64,000 nucleotides of DNA, taken from positions 1 to 64,000 of the forward strand of contig PEWE01000030.1 in assembly GCA_002779605.1 (NCBI GenBank), written 5' to 3'. Source of the stretch: Zetaproteobacteria bacterium CG06_land_8_20_14_3_00_59_53 (lineage in GTDB: Bacteria > Pseudomonadota > Zetaproteobacteria > Mariprofundales > Mariprofundaceae). Of this stretch, positions 17,043 to 25,345 are shown piece after piece; the first letter of the stretch is position 1; the number at the start of each line of letters is the position of its first letter. The notes below the pieces were generated by a model. That model saw only the letters and a list, made by a program, of their open reading frames with translations, was not told where the DNA came from and made no database searches. A program made the position numbers and the translations under genes.

Positions 17043-19679
17043 ATGATGGAAGTTACAGGTGAATACAATCTGATACTGGTTGCCATTTCCATTCTGGCTG
17101 CCTGCGGCGCCGCCTTCGTGGCGGTGTCCACCGTCCCGCGTATCTATTTCTCCACCGGCAGACGCGCGGCCAACCTGTGGTCGCTGGGTTTCGGGCTGAG
17201 TCTCGGCAGCGGCATATGGTGCATGCACTTCATCGCCATGCTTGCGCTGCGTTTGCCTCTTCAGGTGCACTACGACATCCCGCTGAGCGCCCTGTCCCTG
17301 ATCATCGCCATCGCGTTCTCCACGCTCGGCATCCTTCCCTTCCGTATGCGTGGCAGCCTTTCCGGCGTCAGGCTGGCACTCACCGGCACGTACATGGGGC
17401 TCGGTATTGCCGGCATGCACTACAGCGGCATGATGGCCATGCACATGCCCGCCGGCATGGTTTACAACCTCTGGCTGGTCGCGCTCTCCCTGCTCATTGC
17501 CATCGCCGCTTCGACCGCAGCCCTGTGGATCGCCAACCGGCTGCGGGCGATCCCTATCCTGGAGCGGACCCGGTTGAAGATCGGCGTATCCGCATTCATG
17601 GGTATCGCCGTCTCCGGCATGCACTACATGGGCATGGCCGCGACCACGTTCGTGAGCAACAGCAACGCGGTTGATCTCAAATCAGGGATGTCCATCACCC
17701 TGCTGATCGGCGCACTGGTCACAGCAGGCGCGCTGCTGCAGACGGGAATTCTATTCCTCGCCGAGCGCGCTGAAGCCCGACAGGCATGGAAAAAATCACA
17801 GGACAACGAAACCAACCTGCTCAACCTGCTGAACATCCTGCCCGATGGCATCGTGGTGCTTGTCGATGATGTGATCGTATTCGCCAACCCTGCCGCACAG
17901 GATCTGATGTGCCAGAGTTGCCCGACGCTGCTCGAAAGCCGGATGTCGCAGTTCTTCCCGCCGCAAAAGAGAGAGGGTATCCGGCAGTGGATGGATGAAG
18001 TCCTGCAATCGGGGTATGCCTCGCCGATCAGCAAGGAACGCCTGCTCCGACCCGACGGCAGCAGCTTCGATGCCCGCCTGGGTGCCGTACCGGTGCGATG
18101 GAACGGCAGGCCTGCGATTCAGGTGATCATGCACGATCTGACCGGCGAAAAACGCCGCATGAGCGAACTGGCAAGGCTTATCACAGCAGTGAATCATGCC
18201 AGCGACATCATCTTCAGCCTTGATGCAGAGGGCCGGGTGCAAACCGTCAATCGCACGGGACTGGAGTTTATCGGCCTTCCCATGGAAGACATCCAGGGTC
18301 ACCTGTTCAAGGAATTCCTGCCGCCTGAATCACTCGCCGTGGCGCTGGAGATGTTCGGGAAGAAGGTGCGCGGCGAGGCCAAGCAAACCCATTACGAGAT
18401 CATGATGCGCGATCATGCCGGCAAGGCGCACGACATGGAGGTGCGCACCCGCGGCATGTTCGAAGACGGCCAGTTCTCCGGCGTGGTCGCCGTGGCGCGC
18501 GATGTGACGATGGAGCGCGAACAGCAGGCCAAAATGGAGCACACGCAGCGGCTGGAAAGCCTCGGCGTACTGGCCGGCGGCATCGCGCATGATTTCAACA
18601 ATCTGCTGACCGCTATCCTCGGCAATGCCGCACTGGCCGAACGCAAGCTGCTCAAGCGACCGGAGGAGGTCGGTCAGCATCTGGTCAATATCGTCACCTC
18701 CAGTGAAACCGCCGCCGACCTGTGCCGCCAGATGCTGGCCTACTCCGGCAAGGGAAGGTTCGTGGTGCGGCATATCAACCTGTCGCATATGGTCGAGGAG
18801 ATCGGCAACCTGCTGCATGTTTCCATCGCCAAGAATGTGACACTGCACTTCCGGCTGACGGATCACCTTCCCGATGTGCAGGTCGATCTGGCACAGATGC
18901 AGCAGGTCATCATGAATCTGCTGATCAATGCCAGCGATGCCATCGGCGAAAGAAACGGCGACATCACCATCAGCACCGGCCTGACCGAAGCGGATGCCAA
19001 TGAGCTGCGCAGCGCGCACGCGGCCGATGATGTGCAGCCGGGAGAGTTCGTCTATCTCGAGGTCACGGATAACGGCAGCGGCATGGATAAAAGCGTGCAG
19101 GAGAAGCTGTTCGATCCGTTCTTCACCACCAAATTCACCGGCAGAGGGCTGGGCATGAGTGCCGTACTCGGCATTGTGCGCGGCCATCACGGCGCCATCC
19201 GCCTGATCTCCGAGCCGGGTAAGGGCTCGACATTCCGCGTGCTGCTGCCGGCCAGCGCGGGCGATGGCGAGGCTGAAACAGCCCCCGCGGCAGCGGAGTC
19301 CCTTTCACCCGCCTGCGGCATGGTGCTGATCGTCGATGACGAGCTCCCGGTGCGCGAAACCGCACGCCTGATGCTGGAGGACTTCGGCTTTACCACCATG
19401 ACCGCCGCGGATGGTGTGGAGGGTGTGGCCGCCTACCGCGAACACCAGGCGGAGATCGTCGCCGTGCTGCTGGATATGACCATGCCGAACATGGACGGGC
19501 GGACCTGCTTTGCCGAGCTCAAGCGCATCAACCCGGATGTAAAGGTGCTGCTATCCTCCGGCTACAACGAACAGGAGACCACCACCCGGTTCACCGGTCA
19601 GGGCCTGTCCGGCTTCCTGCAGAAGCCCTACACCCCCGAAGCCCTGCGCTCCAAGATCCGCGAAGTCCTCGACAGCTGA
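17043..19679 (+). CDS. MHYT-domain hybrid histidine kinase with C-terminal receiver
   Basis: Membrane sensor kinase, 878 aa. The N-terminal MHYT domain has about seven membrane helices with the Met/His motifs WCMHFIAM (near 59), GMHYSGMMAM and GMHYMGMAAT. MHYT is proposed to bind copper and sense O2, CO or NO. Two PAS modules follow (about 250-490), then HisKA with GGIAHDFNN (His516), HATPase and a receiver with Asp811 (LLDMTMP). No DNA-binding output is present. It starts 24 nt after fliP with no terminator between, so it is probably co-transcribed with the motor genes. ATG 17046 is an equally plausible start, because the AAGGGGG site almost touches ATG 17043. Confidence 0.9.
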   Translation: MMEVTGEYNLILVAISILAACGAAFVAVSTVPRIYFSTGRRAANLWSLGFGLSLGSGIWCMHFIAMLALRLPLQVHYDIPLSALSLIIAIAFSTLGILPFRMRGSLSGVRLALTGTYMGLGIAGMHYSGMMAMHMPAGMVYNLWLVALSLLIAIAASTAALWIANRLRAIPILERTRLKIGVSAFMGIAVSGMHYMGMAATTFVSNSNAVDLKSGMSITLLIGALVTAGALLQTGILFLAERAEARQAWKKSQDNETNLLNLLNILPDGIVVLVDDVIVFANPAAQDLMCQSCPTLLESRMSQFFPPQKREGIRQWMDEVLQSGYASPISKERLLRPDGSSFDARLGAVPVRWNGRPAIQVIMHDLTGEKRRMSELARLITAVNHASDIIFSLDAEGRVQTVNRTGLEFIGLPMEDIQGHLFKEFLPPESLAVALEMFGKKVRGEAKQTHYEIMMRDHAGKAHDMEVRTRGMFEDGQFSGVVAVARDVTMEREQQAKMEHTQRLESLGVLAGGIAHDFNNLLTAILGNAALAERKLLKRPEEVGQHLVNIVTSSETAADLCRQMLAYSGKGRFVVRHINLSHMVEEIGNLLHVSIAKNVTLHFRLTDHLPDVQVDLAQMQQVIMNLLINASDAIGERNGDITISTGLTEADANELRSAHAADDVQPGEFVYLEVTDNGSGMDKSVQEKLFDPFFTTKFTGRGLGMSAVLGIVRGHHGAIRLISEPGKGSTFRVLLPASAGDGEAETAPAAAESLSPACGMVLIVDDELPVRETARLMLEDFGFTTMTAADGVEGVAAYREHQAEIVAVLLDMTMPNMDGRTCFAELKRINPDVKVLLSSGYNEQETTTRFTGQGLSGFLQKPYTPEALRSKIREVLDS

Positions 19680-19789
19680 CCCCGCGAACAACGGACATTC
19701 AAAAAGGGTAGCGTCCCCTTTCGATCTCGTCCTGTCAGAAACATCACCGAGATCTGGCGAACAGCGGCGCGCCGGCATTTGTCGTTTGC

Positions 19790-20197
19790 ATGTTCCCGTC
19801 CATAGTCGGATGGTCGGGAAGATCGACAGCAGGAAAGAACGTTCGAAATTTATCGTGCATGCGAGGGGGATGCGAGGACAGAGAGCGAGTATTCCATGCC
19901 CTGTTTTCCACGATGAGCAGCGGCTCTCCGAAGCCGGAAAAGCTCGTTGAATATGCCAGAGACCGGCATGGCTATGGTATCGATGACTATTATGGCGTGA
20001 CCTACGCTTCCGACATCGACAATTACATGAGGGAACAGGAAGGCATCGATATTACCGAAGGCTTTGTGGACATCGATTACTGGGATGGCAGCCCGGAAGC
20101 GCTCCGGGTTTCCGAAACAAGATACCTAGAGGCCCTGAAGGAACATTTGATCAAGGAAGGATTTGAGGCGCTGGCTTCGCAGCTCGATGGCCTGTAA
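19790..20197 (+). CDS. Hypothetical small acidic protein
   Basis: I do not recognise this protein. The most protein-like part is the last 94 residues, from ATG 19913 (MSSGSPKPEKLVEYARDRHG onwards), which are acidic and rich in Asp and Tyr. No start (19790, 19859 or 19913) has a convincing ribosome site, so the 5' end is uncertain and the first 41 residues may not be translated. Base composition is more A/T-rich than the flagellar genes, hinting at acquired DNA. It lies between the MHYT kinase and another unknown small gene. Confidence 0.45.
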   Translation: MFPSIVGWSGRSTAGKNVRNLSCMRGGCEDRERVFHALFSTMSSGSPKPEKLVEYARDRHGYGIDDYYGVTYASDIDNYMREQEGIDITEGFVDIDYWDGSPEALRVSETRYLEALKEHLIKEGFEALASQLDGL

Positions 20198-20275
20198 ATC
20201 CAGCCACGATGGATCCGGTTCCCCGGTGGTCTCATTCATGGTTTCGCCATGCAGGTGACGTCGCTCGAAATCGGC

Positions 20276-20554
20276 TTACCCTTCGATTCTGAGATGCAAT
20301 ATGCCGATATCAGAACTTTTCAGGCAGCGGATGATCCGGACGAGTCCGGCCTTTGCAGATTCGCCGAGCCCGACTGAACCGCTTGAAAACCAGACGTCCA
20401 CCTCCGGCTTCCCGAAGCCGATAGTGAGCTTTTGATCTTCGGATGCCAACTCGTTCACAAGCTCCATAAAGTCATCATAATCTCTGACGATTTCAGCCGC
20501 ATCCTCATCGCCCACAAGTGACAGGACTTCATGCGCGTTGCATGCTTGATGCAT
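20276..20554 (-). CDS. Hypothetical protein, 92 aa
   Basis: I do not recognise the family. The frame reads as real protein (EIVRDYDDFMELVNELASED, then LTIGFGKPEVDVWF), with a helical acidic first half and beta-like second half, no signal peptide and no membrane segment. The start at 20554 has no clear ribosome site, and an internal Met (about residue 30) is possible. It is divergent from the hydrolase gene only 21 nt away. Confidence 0.5.
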   Translation of the reverse strand: MHQACNAHEVLSLVGDEDAAEIVRDYDDFMELVNELASEDQKLTIGFGKPEVDVWFSSGSVGLGESAKAGLVRIIRCLKSSDIGILHLRIEG

Positions 20555-20575
20555 GAATCGGGGTAAGGGTTACTG

Positions 20576-21307
20576 ATGGCGAAGCCGACGATTGTGCTGC
20601 TGCGCGGCATGTTCGGGGTGGCGCGGTTCTTGTGGTGGGAGTATTTCCACGGAGCACCGAAGATGCTGCAGGACATGGGCTTTACGGTGCTCATTCCGGC
20701 ATTACCGTGGGGGGAGCCGGTGGCTGTGCGCGGCGCGTTTCTGGCGGGGTACCTGAAAGACATTCCTGGGCCGCTGCATCTGGTAGCGCATTCGATGGGC
20801 GGAATCGATGCGCGGCGCTATATCACGCATCTGGGCGGGCATGAAAAGGTTGTCTCGCTGACCACGCTTTCCAGCCCGCATCGCGGCTCCATCCTTGCAG
20901 CTCAGGCCATGGCCTCGCCTTTTTCGCCGTGGCGGCATATCCACTCGGTGGCCGACCTCACCCCTGCCGCCATGGATCGTTTCAATGCAGCCACGCCGGA
21001 TATGCCGGGGGTGATCTACCGCAGCTATTCGGCGGCAAGACCGCTTTGCGACCAGCCTTGGTGGGTGCGCCCGTACGGCCGGCAGCTCACGGCGGCGGAG
21101 GGGGCGAACGATTCGCAGGTATCCGTGACGTCTGCGGTATGGGGCGAGCATGTCGCCAGTCTCTCCGCCGATCATTACGAACTGATCGGCAGCCATTTCT
21201 GGCTCAATCCGTTCAGGCGCAGACCTCCCTTCGATCACCTGCAACTGTTCCGTGACATCGGCCTGTGGATTCAGCAGGAGGCCGGCAAAGCCCCGACCGG
21301 GACATGA
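20576..21307 (+). CDS. Alpha/beta-hydrolase, triacylglycerol lipase-like
   Basis: Predicted serine hydrolase of 243 aa. The oxyanion-side start PTIVLLRGMFGV resembles the HGxxG strand of bacterial lipases with His replaced by Arg. The nucleophile elbow is AHSMGG (Ser near 71), followed by LSSPHRGS, which is typical of family I lipases. A late His (DHYELIGS, near 203) can complete the triad. No signal peptide is visible, so it is cytoplasmic or exported by an unusual route. AAGGG precedes the ATG. It sits just upstream of exeA-gspB, but a link to secretion is only positional. Confidence 0.75.
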   Translation: MAKPTIVLLRGMFGVARFLWWEYFHGAPKMLQDMGFTVLIPALPWGEPVAVRGAFLAGYLKDIPGPLHLVAHSMGGIDARRYITHLGGHEKVVSLTTLSSPHRGSILAAQAMASPFSPWRHIHSVADLTPAAMDRFNAATPDMPGVIYRSYSAARPLCDQPWWVRPYGRQLTAAEGANDSQVSVTSAVWGEHVASLSADHYELIGSHFWLNPFRRRPPFDHLQLFRDIGLWIQQEAGKAPTGT

Positions 21308-21341
21308 CATACAGGGGCTTTTGCCTCATGCTGGCGACCCT

Positions 21342-23189
21342 ATGAGCACCTTGTATGCCCGGCATTTCAGACTGAAGGAAGCGCCCTTCTCGATTGCGCC
21401 GAATCCGCGTTTTCTGTTCATGAGCGATCAGCACCGCGAGGCGCTGGCGCATCTGCTCTACGGCATCGGGCACGACGGCGGCTTTGTGCTGCTCACCGGC
21501 GAGGTGGGCACGGGCAAAACCACGCTGTGCCGCTGCCTGCTGGAGAAGGTGCCGGGCGATACGGACGTGGCCTTCATCATCAATCCGCGCCTCTCCGTGG
21601 TCGATCTGCTGGCCAACATCTGCGACGAGCTGGGTATTTCTTATGACGCGGAGAAGCTGAACAACCGCCTGCTGGTGGATGCCATCAACCACTATCTGCT
21701 GGAGCGGCATGCGGCGGGCCGGCACACGGTGCTGGTGATCGACGAGGCGCAGAATCTGGACACAGATGTTCTGGAACAGCTGCGCCTGCTGACCAATCTG
21801 GAAACCGACGAGAAAAAGCTGTTGCAGATCATCCTGCTGGGACAGCCCGAACTGCAGGACAAGCTGAACACGCCCGAACTGCGTCAGCTTTCGCAACGAG
21901 TCACCGCGCGCTACCACCTGCAGGCGCTGAACTATGCCGACATGCAGGCCTACATCCGCCACCGGCTTTCCGTCGCCGGTAGCGATCAGGCCATCTTCGC
22001 ACCTTCCGCGCTGCGTTTTCTGCATCGCCAGAGCAAGGGTATCCCGCGCCTGATCAACCTGATCTGCGACCGCGCCATGCTCGGCGCCTTTGCACAGGGT
22101 GTCGCGCGCATCGAGCGCAGCATGATCCGGCAGGCTGCCCGCGAGGTGCTCGGCGAACAAACAGCGACAAGCAGCCCCGGCTTCAGGCCGGGCATGGCCT
22201 GGGCCGTGGCCGGCATGCTGCTGCTGGCCGTCGCTTCATGGTCGTTCGGTCGCTGGATGACACCGCAGGCCGACCCGATCGCCCCGCTTGCAACCAGCGC
22301 CCCATCAGCGAACGAAGCGGCAGACGTGCCGGTCGCAACCCGCGACACAAGCCTGCCCGAACGTCAGGCCGCTGAACCCGTGACGCAGCCCGGCACGGTC
22401 ACGGTCGTTGCATCCCTGCAAGAGCCGCCAGCCCCGGCAACAGCCGATGACGGCGCGGCAACAACGGAGGCTCTCCCCGCCGCATCCGAGGCGGCACAGG
22501 CGGAGGCGGCAGCTCCTGCTGAACCCGTCGCCCCCATCTCTGTTCCGCAAACACCGACCGGTGCCCCGCCCGCTCCGGTCGAAGGCGGTTTCCTGCACGA
22601 CTACCATGGCGCATTCCGCGATCTTTTTTCCACCTGGGATATACGCCTTCCGGATGATATCGAACCCTGCGACTTCGCATCCTCAAAGGGGCTGGCCTGC
22701 CAGCGCATCTCCGGCGATCTGGGCAGGCTGCGTTTGCTGGACCGCCCGGCGGTGATCGACTGGCACCGCGACGATGGCGGCATGTCTTATATCACGGTGA
22801 TCGCGCTGGACGGGGATTCGGTGCGGGTCGTAGCTGGAGAAAAAACCTTCGACCTGCCTTTAACACAATTCCGCCAGCACTGGCTGGATCGCTTCACCAT
22901 CCTGTGGCGCACACCGCCGGCTTATCGCAGCGACATCGTGCCCGGCACCGCCGGCCCTTCGGCCAAATGGCTGAACCAGCGTCTGGCCAGACTGGATGGC
23001 AGCGCAGAAAGCGATATCTCCGGTATCTACGACGGGACATGGGTGCCGCGCCTGCGTCGTTTCCAGCGCGATGCCGGCCTGCTGGCCGATGGCGTGGCCG
23101 GTGCGCAGACCCTGATCCGGCTGAATACCGAGCTGAACGAACCGGGGCCCCGACTGATCCGGGCATCGCAGACGGCGGCGGTGCGCTGA
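21342..23189 (+). CDS. gspA: ExeA/GspA-type AAA ATPase with peptidoglycan-binding domain
   Basis: Membrane ATPase of the type II secretion accessory pair ExeA-ExeB, which helps insert the secretin through peptidoglycan; 615 aa. The N-terminal AAA domain (about 1-265) has YFGLKEAPFSIAPNP-like FRLKEAPFSIAPNPRFLF, Walker A GEVGTGKTT and Walker B VLVIDEAQ. One membrane helix (about 282-300) is followed by a Pro/Ala-rich periplasmic linker, then a C-terminal peptidoglycan-binding module with LRRFQRDAGLLADGVAGAQTL. The stop overlaps the gspB start. No other type II secretion genes lie in the window, so the partner machinery (T2SS or type IV pili) is unknown. Confidence 0.9.
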   Translation: MSTLYARHFRLKEAPFSIAPNPRFLFMSDQHREALAHLLYGIGHDGGFVLLTGEVGTGKTTLCRCLLEKVPGDTDVAFIINPRLSVVDLLANICDELGISYDAEKLNNRLLVDAINHYLLERHAAGRHTVLVIDEAQNLDTDVLEQLRLLTNLETDEKKLLQIILLGQPELQDKLNTPELRQLSQRVTARYHLQALNYADMQAYIRHRLSVAGSDQAIFAPSALRFLHRQSKGIPRLINLICDRAMLGAFAQGVARIERSMIRQAAREVLGEQTATSSPGFRPGMAWAVAGMLLLAVASWSFGRWMTPQADPIAPLATSAPSANEAADVPVATRDTSLPERQAAEPVTQPGTVTVVASLQEPPAPATADDGAATTEALPAASEAAQAEAAAPAEPVAPISVPQTPTGAPPAPVEGGFLHDYHGAFRDLFSTWDIRLPDDIEPCDFASSKGLACQRISGDLGRLRLLDRPAVIDWHRDDGGMSYITVIALDGDSVRVVAGEKTFDLPLTQFRQHWLDRFTILWRTPPAYRSDIVPGTAGPSAKWLNQRLARLDGSAESDISGIYDGTWVPRLRRFQRDAGLLADGVAGAQTLIRLNTELNEPGPRLIRASQTAAVR

Positions 23190-24001
23190 TGTCCTACATC
23201 CTCGATGCCCTGAAGAAATCCGAGATGCAGGCCCGGCAGGGCGAATTACCCGACATCCACAGCAGCCATGTGCTGGGCAGCACGCAGACGCATCGTCCCG
23301 GCTGGCAGTACGCGCTGTTCGGCGGTGCCGCTGCCGCCGTGCTGTTCGGGGGCTTCTATCTGCTGATGCCCGCCGATCCGGCCAGCTCACAGCATGCAGG
23401 CGCGCCGCTTACAGACACGCAACCGGCAGCTACGCAAACCACCGCAATGCCGATGCCAACGCCGAATCCGGTTCCGGCACCCGCACCGGCCACGATGCTT
23501 CCCGGACCGCCTGTGACATCTCCGCCGCAAGCTGCACAGTCACAGGCCGCTGCAATCCCTGTGCCGGCTGCGCAACCAGCCTCCACGGCAACGCCGGAAC
23601 CCGTGAGCGCAACTGCAACCGAAGCCCCGCAGCCCGCCTCCCCACCTGCCCTCGAACCACCTGCCAACCAACAACCTGCACCGACAGGTAGCGCAGGCGC
23701 CATCCCCATGCCCGACATACGACCCGCGCCGAATGCGGAGGCCACGCTGCCACCGCTGCTCAGCAAGCTTCCCGTGGCTGTGCAGGAATCGCTTCCTCCT
23801 ATCGATATCTCGGGGCATATCTATGATGCAAGGCCTGCCTCGCGCATGGTGTTTATCAACGGTCACATCCAGCGCGAGGGCGATATGCTGCCGCAGGGCC
23901 TGAATCTGCTGTCCATCACCCCCAACGGGGTGACCCTCTCCTTCCGCGGCACGGATTTCCGTATCGAGCTGTTTCCCATGCCGGCACATACGGGAAAATA
24001 A
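23189..24001 (+). CDS. gspB: GspB/ExeB-type general secretion protein
   Basis: Partner of ExeA, 270 aa. It starts MSYILDALKKSE, the hallmark of GspB proteins, with one membrane helix at about 34-54. A long Pro/Ala-rich periplasmic linker (about 60-190) precedes the conserved C-terminal domain (about 205-268: ISGHIYDARPASRMVFING and EGDMLPQGLNLLSITPNGV). Its ATG overlaps the exeA stop. Confidence 0.92.
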   Translation: MSYILDALKKSEMQARQGELPDIHSSHVLGSTQTHRPGWQYALFGGAAAAVLFGGFYLLMPADPASSQHAGAPLTDTQPAATQTTAMPMPTPNPVPAPAPATMLPGPPVTSPPQAAQSQAAAIPVPAAQPASTATPEPVSATATEAPQPASPPALEPPANQQPAPTGSAGAIPMPDIRPAPNAEATLPPLLSKLPVAVQESLPPIDISGHIYDARPASRMVFINGHIQREGDMLPQGLNLLSITPNGVTLSFRGTDFRIELFPMPAHTGK

Positions 24002-24103
24002 CGCGGGCTTAAAATATCCTCTCCGGTTTACATAATCAGGCGATTGCATGCATGATTACGCCTGCCCGGCATGCATCACAGTGCGGGCATCACGGGAGAG
24101 GAC

Positions 24104-24145
24104 ATGAACGATTCGCGGTTGTCCGGAACATGCGCGCTGGACTGA
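24104..24145 (+). other. Possible 13-residue leader peptide overlapping the cyclase start
   Basis: ATG 24104 has the best ribosome site in the region (GGGAGAGGAC directly upstream). It opens a 13-codon frame (MNDSRLSGTCALD) that stops at 24145, 13 nt beyond the cyclase ATG at 24130. The arrangement would allow translational coupling. The tiny frame could also be accidental or reflect a frameshift between this start and the cyclase. Confidence 0.3.
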
Positions 24146-25188
24146 TCTTCACCCTGCTGGGACTGGTGCCCGCAGTCATGGCCGCCTCCATCCTTATCCT
24201 GAATGGCGTATCCCCCGAACCGACCACCCTTGCACTGGCTGGTGCCGCCGCGATCTGCATCCTGGCCGGCCTGTTTCTGCTGCTCGGACAGGGAAAACAC
24301 GGCCGCCAACTGGCCGACATCACCGGCCTGATCGCCTCGGGCAAACGCCGCGAAGCCGGAGAGCTGGACAAGTCCGCCCCCGAAGAACTGCATCAGATCG
24401 AGCAGCATGTACGAAGCCTGGCCGCCGAGGTGGACAAGGGGAAACGCAACTTCGCCGAACTGGTCAGCCGGGTACGTCAGCACACCGCCAAGATGGATGC
24501 ACTGAAGGAAAAACTGAAACGCGAAGGCGTGGTGCGCGCCTATCTGGCGCGATATGTCGGCAACGATGTCATCGAACAGATGATCCTTTCGCAACAGGAA
24601 GACCCGCTGAAGAACGAGCGTTGCGAGGCCACCCTGCTGTTCGCCGATATCCGTTCCTTCACCTCGATGTCCGAGAACATGACGCCGGAAGAGATCATCG
24701 CCATGCTCAACGAATACTTCGATGCCATGGTCGGCATCATCTTCAAGCACGGCGGCATCCTGGATAAATTTGTCGGCGATGAACTGATGGCCGTATTCTC
24801 CCCGCAGGCGGATAAAACCGCCGCCCCGCTGGCCGCGGTGCGCACCGGCATCGAGATGCAGCAGTATCTCGGCAAGCTGATGCAGGAGCGCAATGCACGC
24901 GGCCTGCCGGTGTTCCAGGTCGGCATCGGCATCAACACCGGCAGTGTGGTGGTGGGCAACGTCGGTGCGAAGAACCGCATGGACTACACCGTCATCGGCG
25001 ACACGGTGAACGTGGCAGCCCGACTGGAACAGATGGCCGAAGGTCAGGAGGTGATCGTCGGCGAGCAGACCCATGCCTACACCAAGCATGCCATCCTGAT
25101 GCGCGAAAAAGGCAGCATCAAAGTCAAAAACCGCGACGAACCCGTGAAATGCTACGAGGTCGTCATCAAATCCGGCAACTTCGCCTGA
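24130..25188 (+). CDS. Class III adenylate cyclase, membrane-bound
   Basis: Predicted cAMP synthase, 352 aa. Two N-terminal membrane helices (about 5-25 and 32-52) lead through a helical HAMP-like stretch and a short coiled coil to the catalytic domain (about 165-345). Metal-binding Asp173 (LLFADIRSFTSMSE) and Asp217 (KFVGDELMAVF) are present. Lys213 and Asp285 (MDYTVIGD) are the adenine-selecting pair, and Asn294 and Arg298 (VNVAARLE) stabilise the transition state, so ATP is the likely substrate. The start at Met 24130 is a choice: the frame is open to ATG 24052, but neither has a good ribosome site. Convergent with the methyltransferase at 25346. Confidence 0.9.
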   Translation: MRAGLIFTLLGLVPAVMAASILILNGVSPEPTTLALAGAAAICILAGLFLLLGQGKHGRQLADITGLIASGKRREAGELDKSAPEELHQIEQHVRSLAAEVDKGKRNFAELVSRVRQHTAKMDALKEKLKREGVVRAYLARYVGNDVIEQMILSQQEDPLKNERCEATLLFADIRSFTSMSENMTPEEIIAMLNEYFDAMVGIIFKHGGILDKFVGDELMAVFSPQADKTAAPLAAVRTGIEMQQYLGKLMQERNARGLPVFQVGIGINTGSVVVGNVGAKNRMDYTVIGDTVNVAARLEQMAEGQEVIVGEQTHAYTKHAILMREKGSIKVKNRDEPVKCYEVVIKSGNFA

Positions 25189-25190
25189 GG

Positions 25191-25338
25191 CAATAATCAA
25201 CACCTTTTCACCGCAGAGTACGCAGAGTTTCGCAAAGGAAAATCAGAACAGGCAAGCAACCAAGCTGAATGATTGCAGCATTCAGTCCATCATCTTTACT
25301 TTGCGAAACTCTGCGTACTCTGCGGTTCAAGATTATTG
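25191..25338. repeat. 28-bp perfect inverted repeat between convergent genes
   Basis: The arms at 25210-25237 and 25299-25326 are perfect reverse complements over 28 bp with a 61-bp spacer. Each contains two copies of the CGCAGAG heptamer. An outer 8-bp pair (CAATAATC at 25191-25198, GATTATTG at 25331-25338) flanks them. It fills the gap between the convergent cyclase and methyltransferase genes and could end transcription from both sides. Similar CGCAGAG-rich repeats occur in many environmental bacteria, which also fits a small mobile palindrome. Confidence 0.8.
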
Positions 25339-25345
25339 TTTGTAA

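Noticed and set aside
19700-19722. AAAGGG/CCCTTT hairpin after the MHYT kinase as a terminator
   Set aside because: Short stem without a following T tract.
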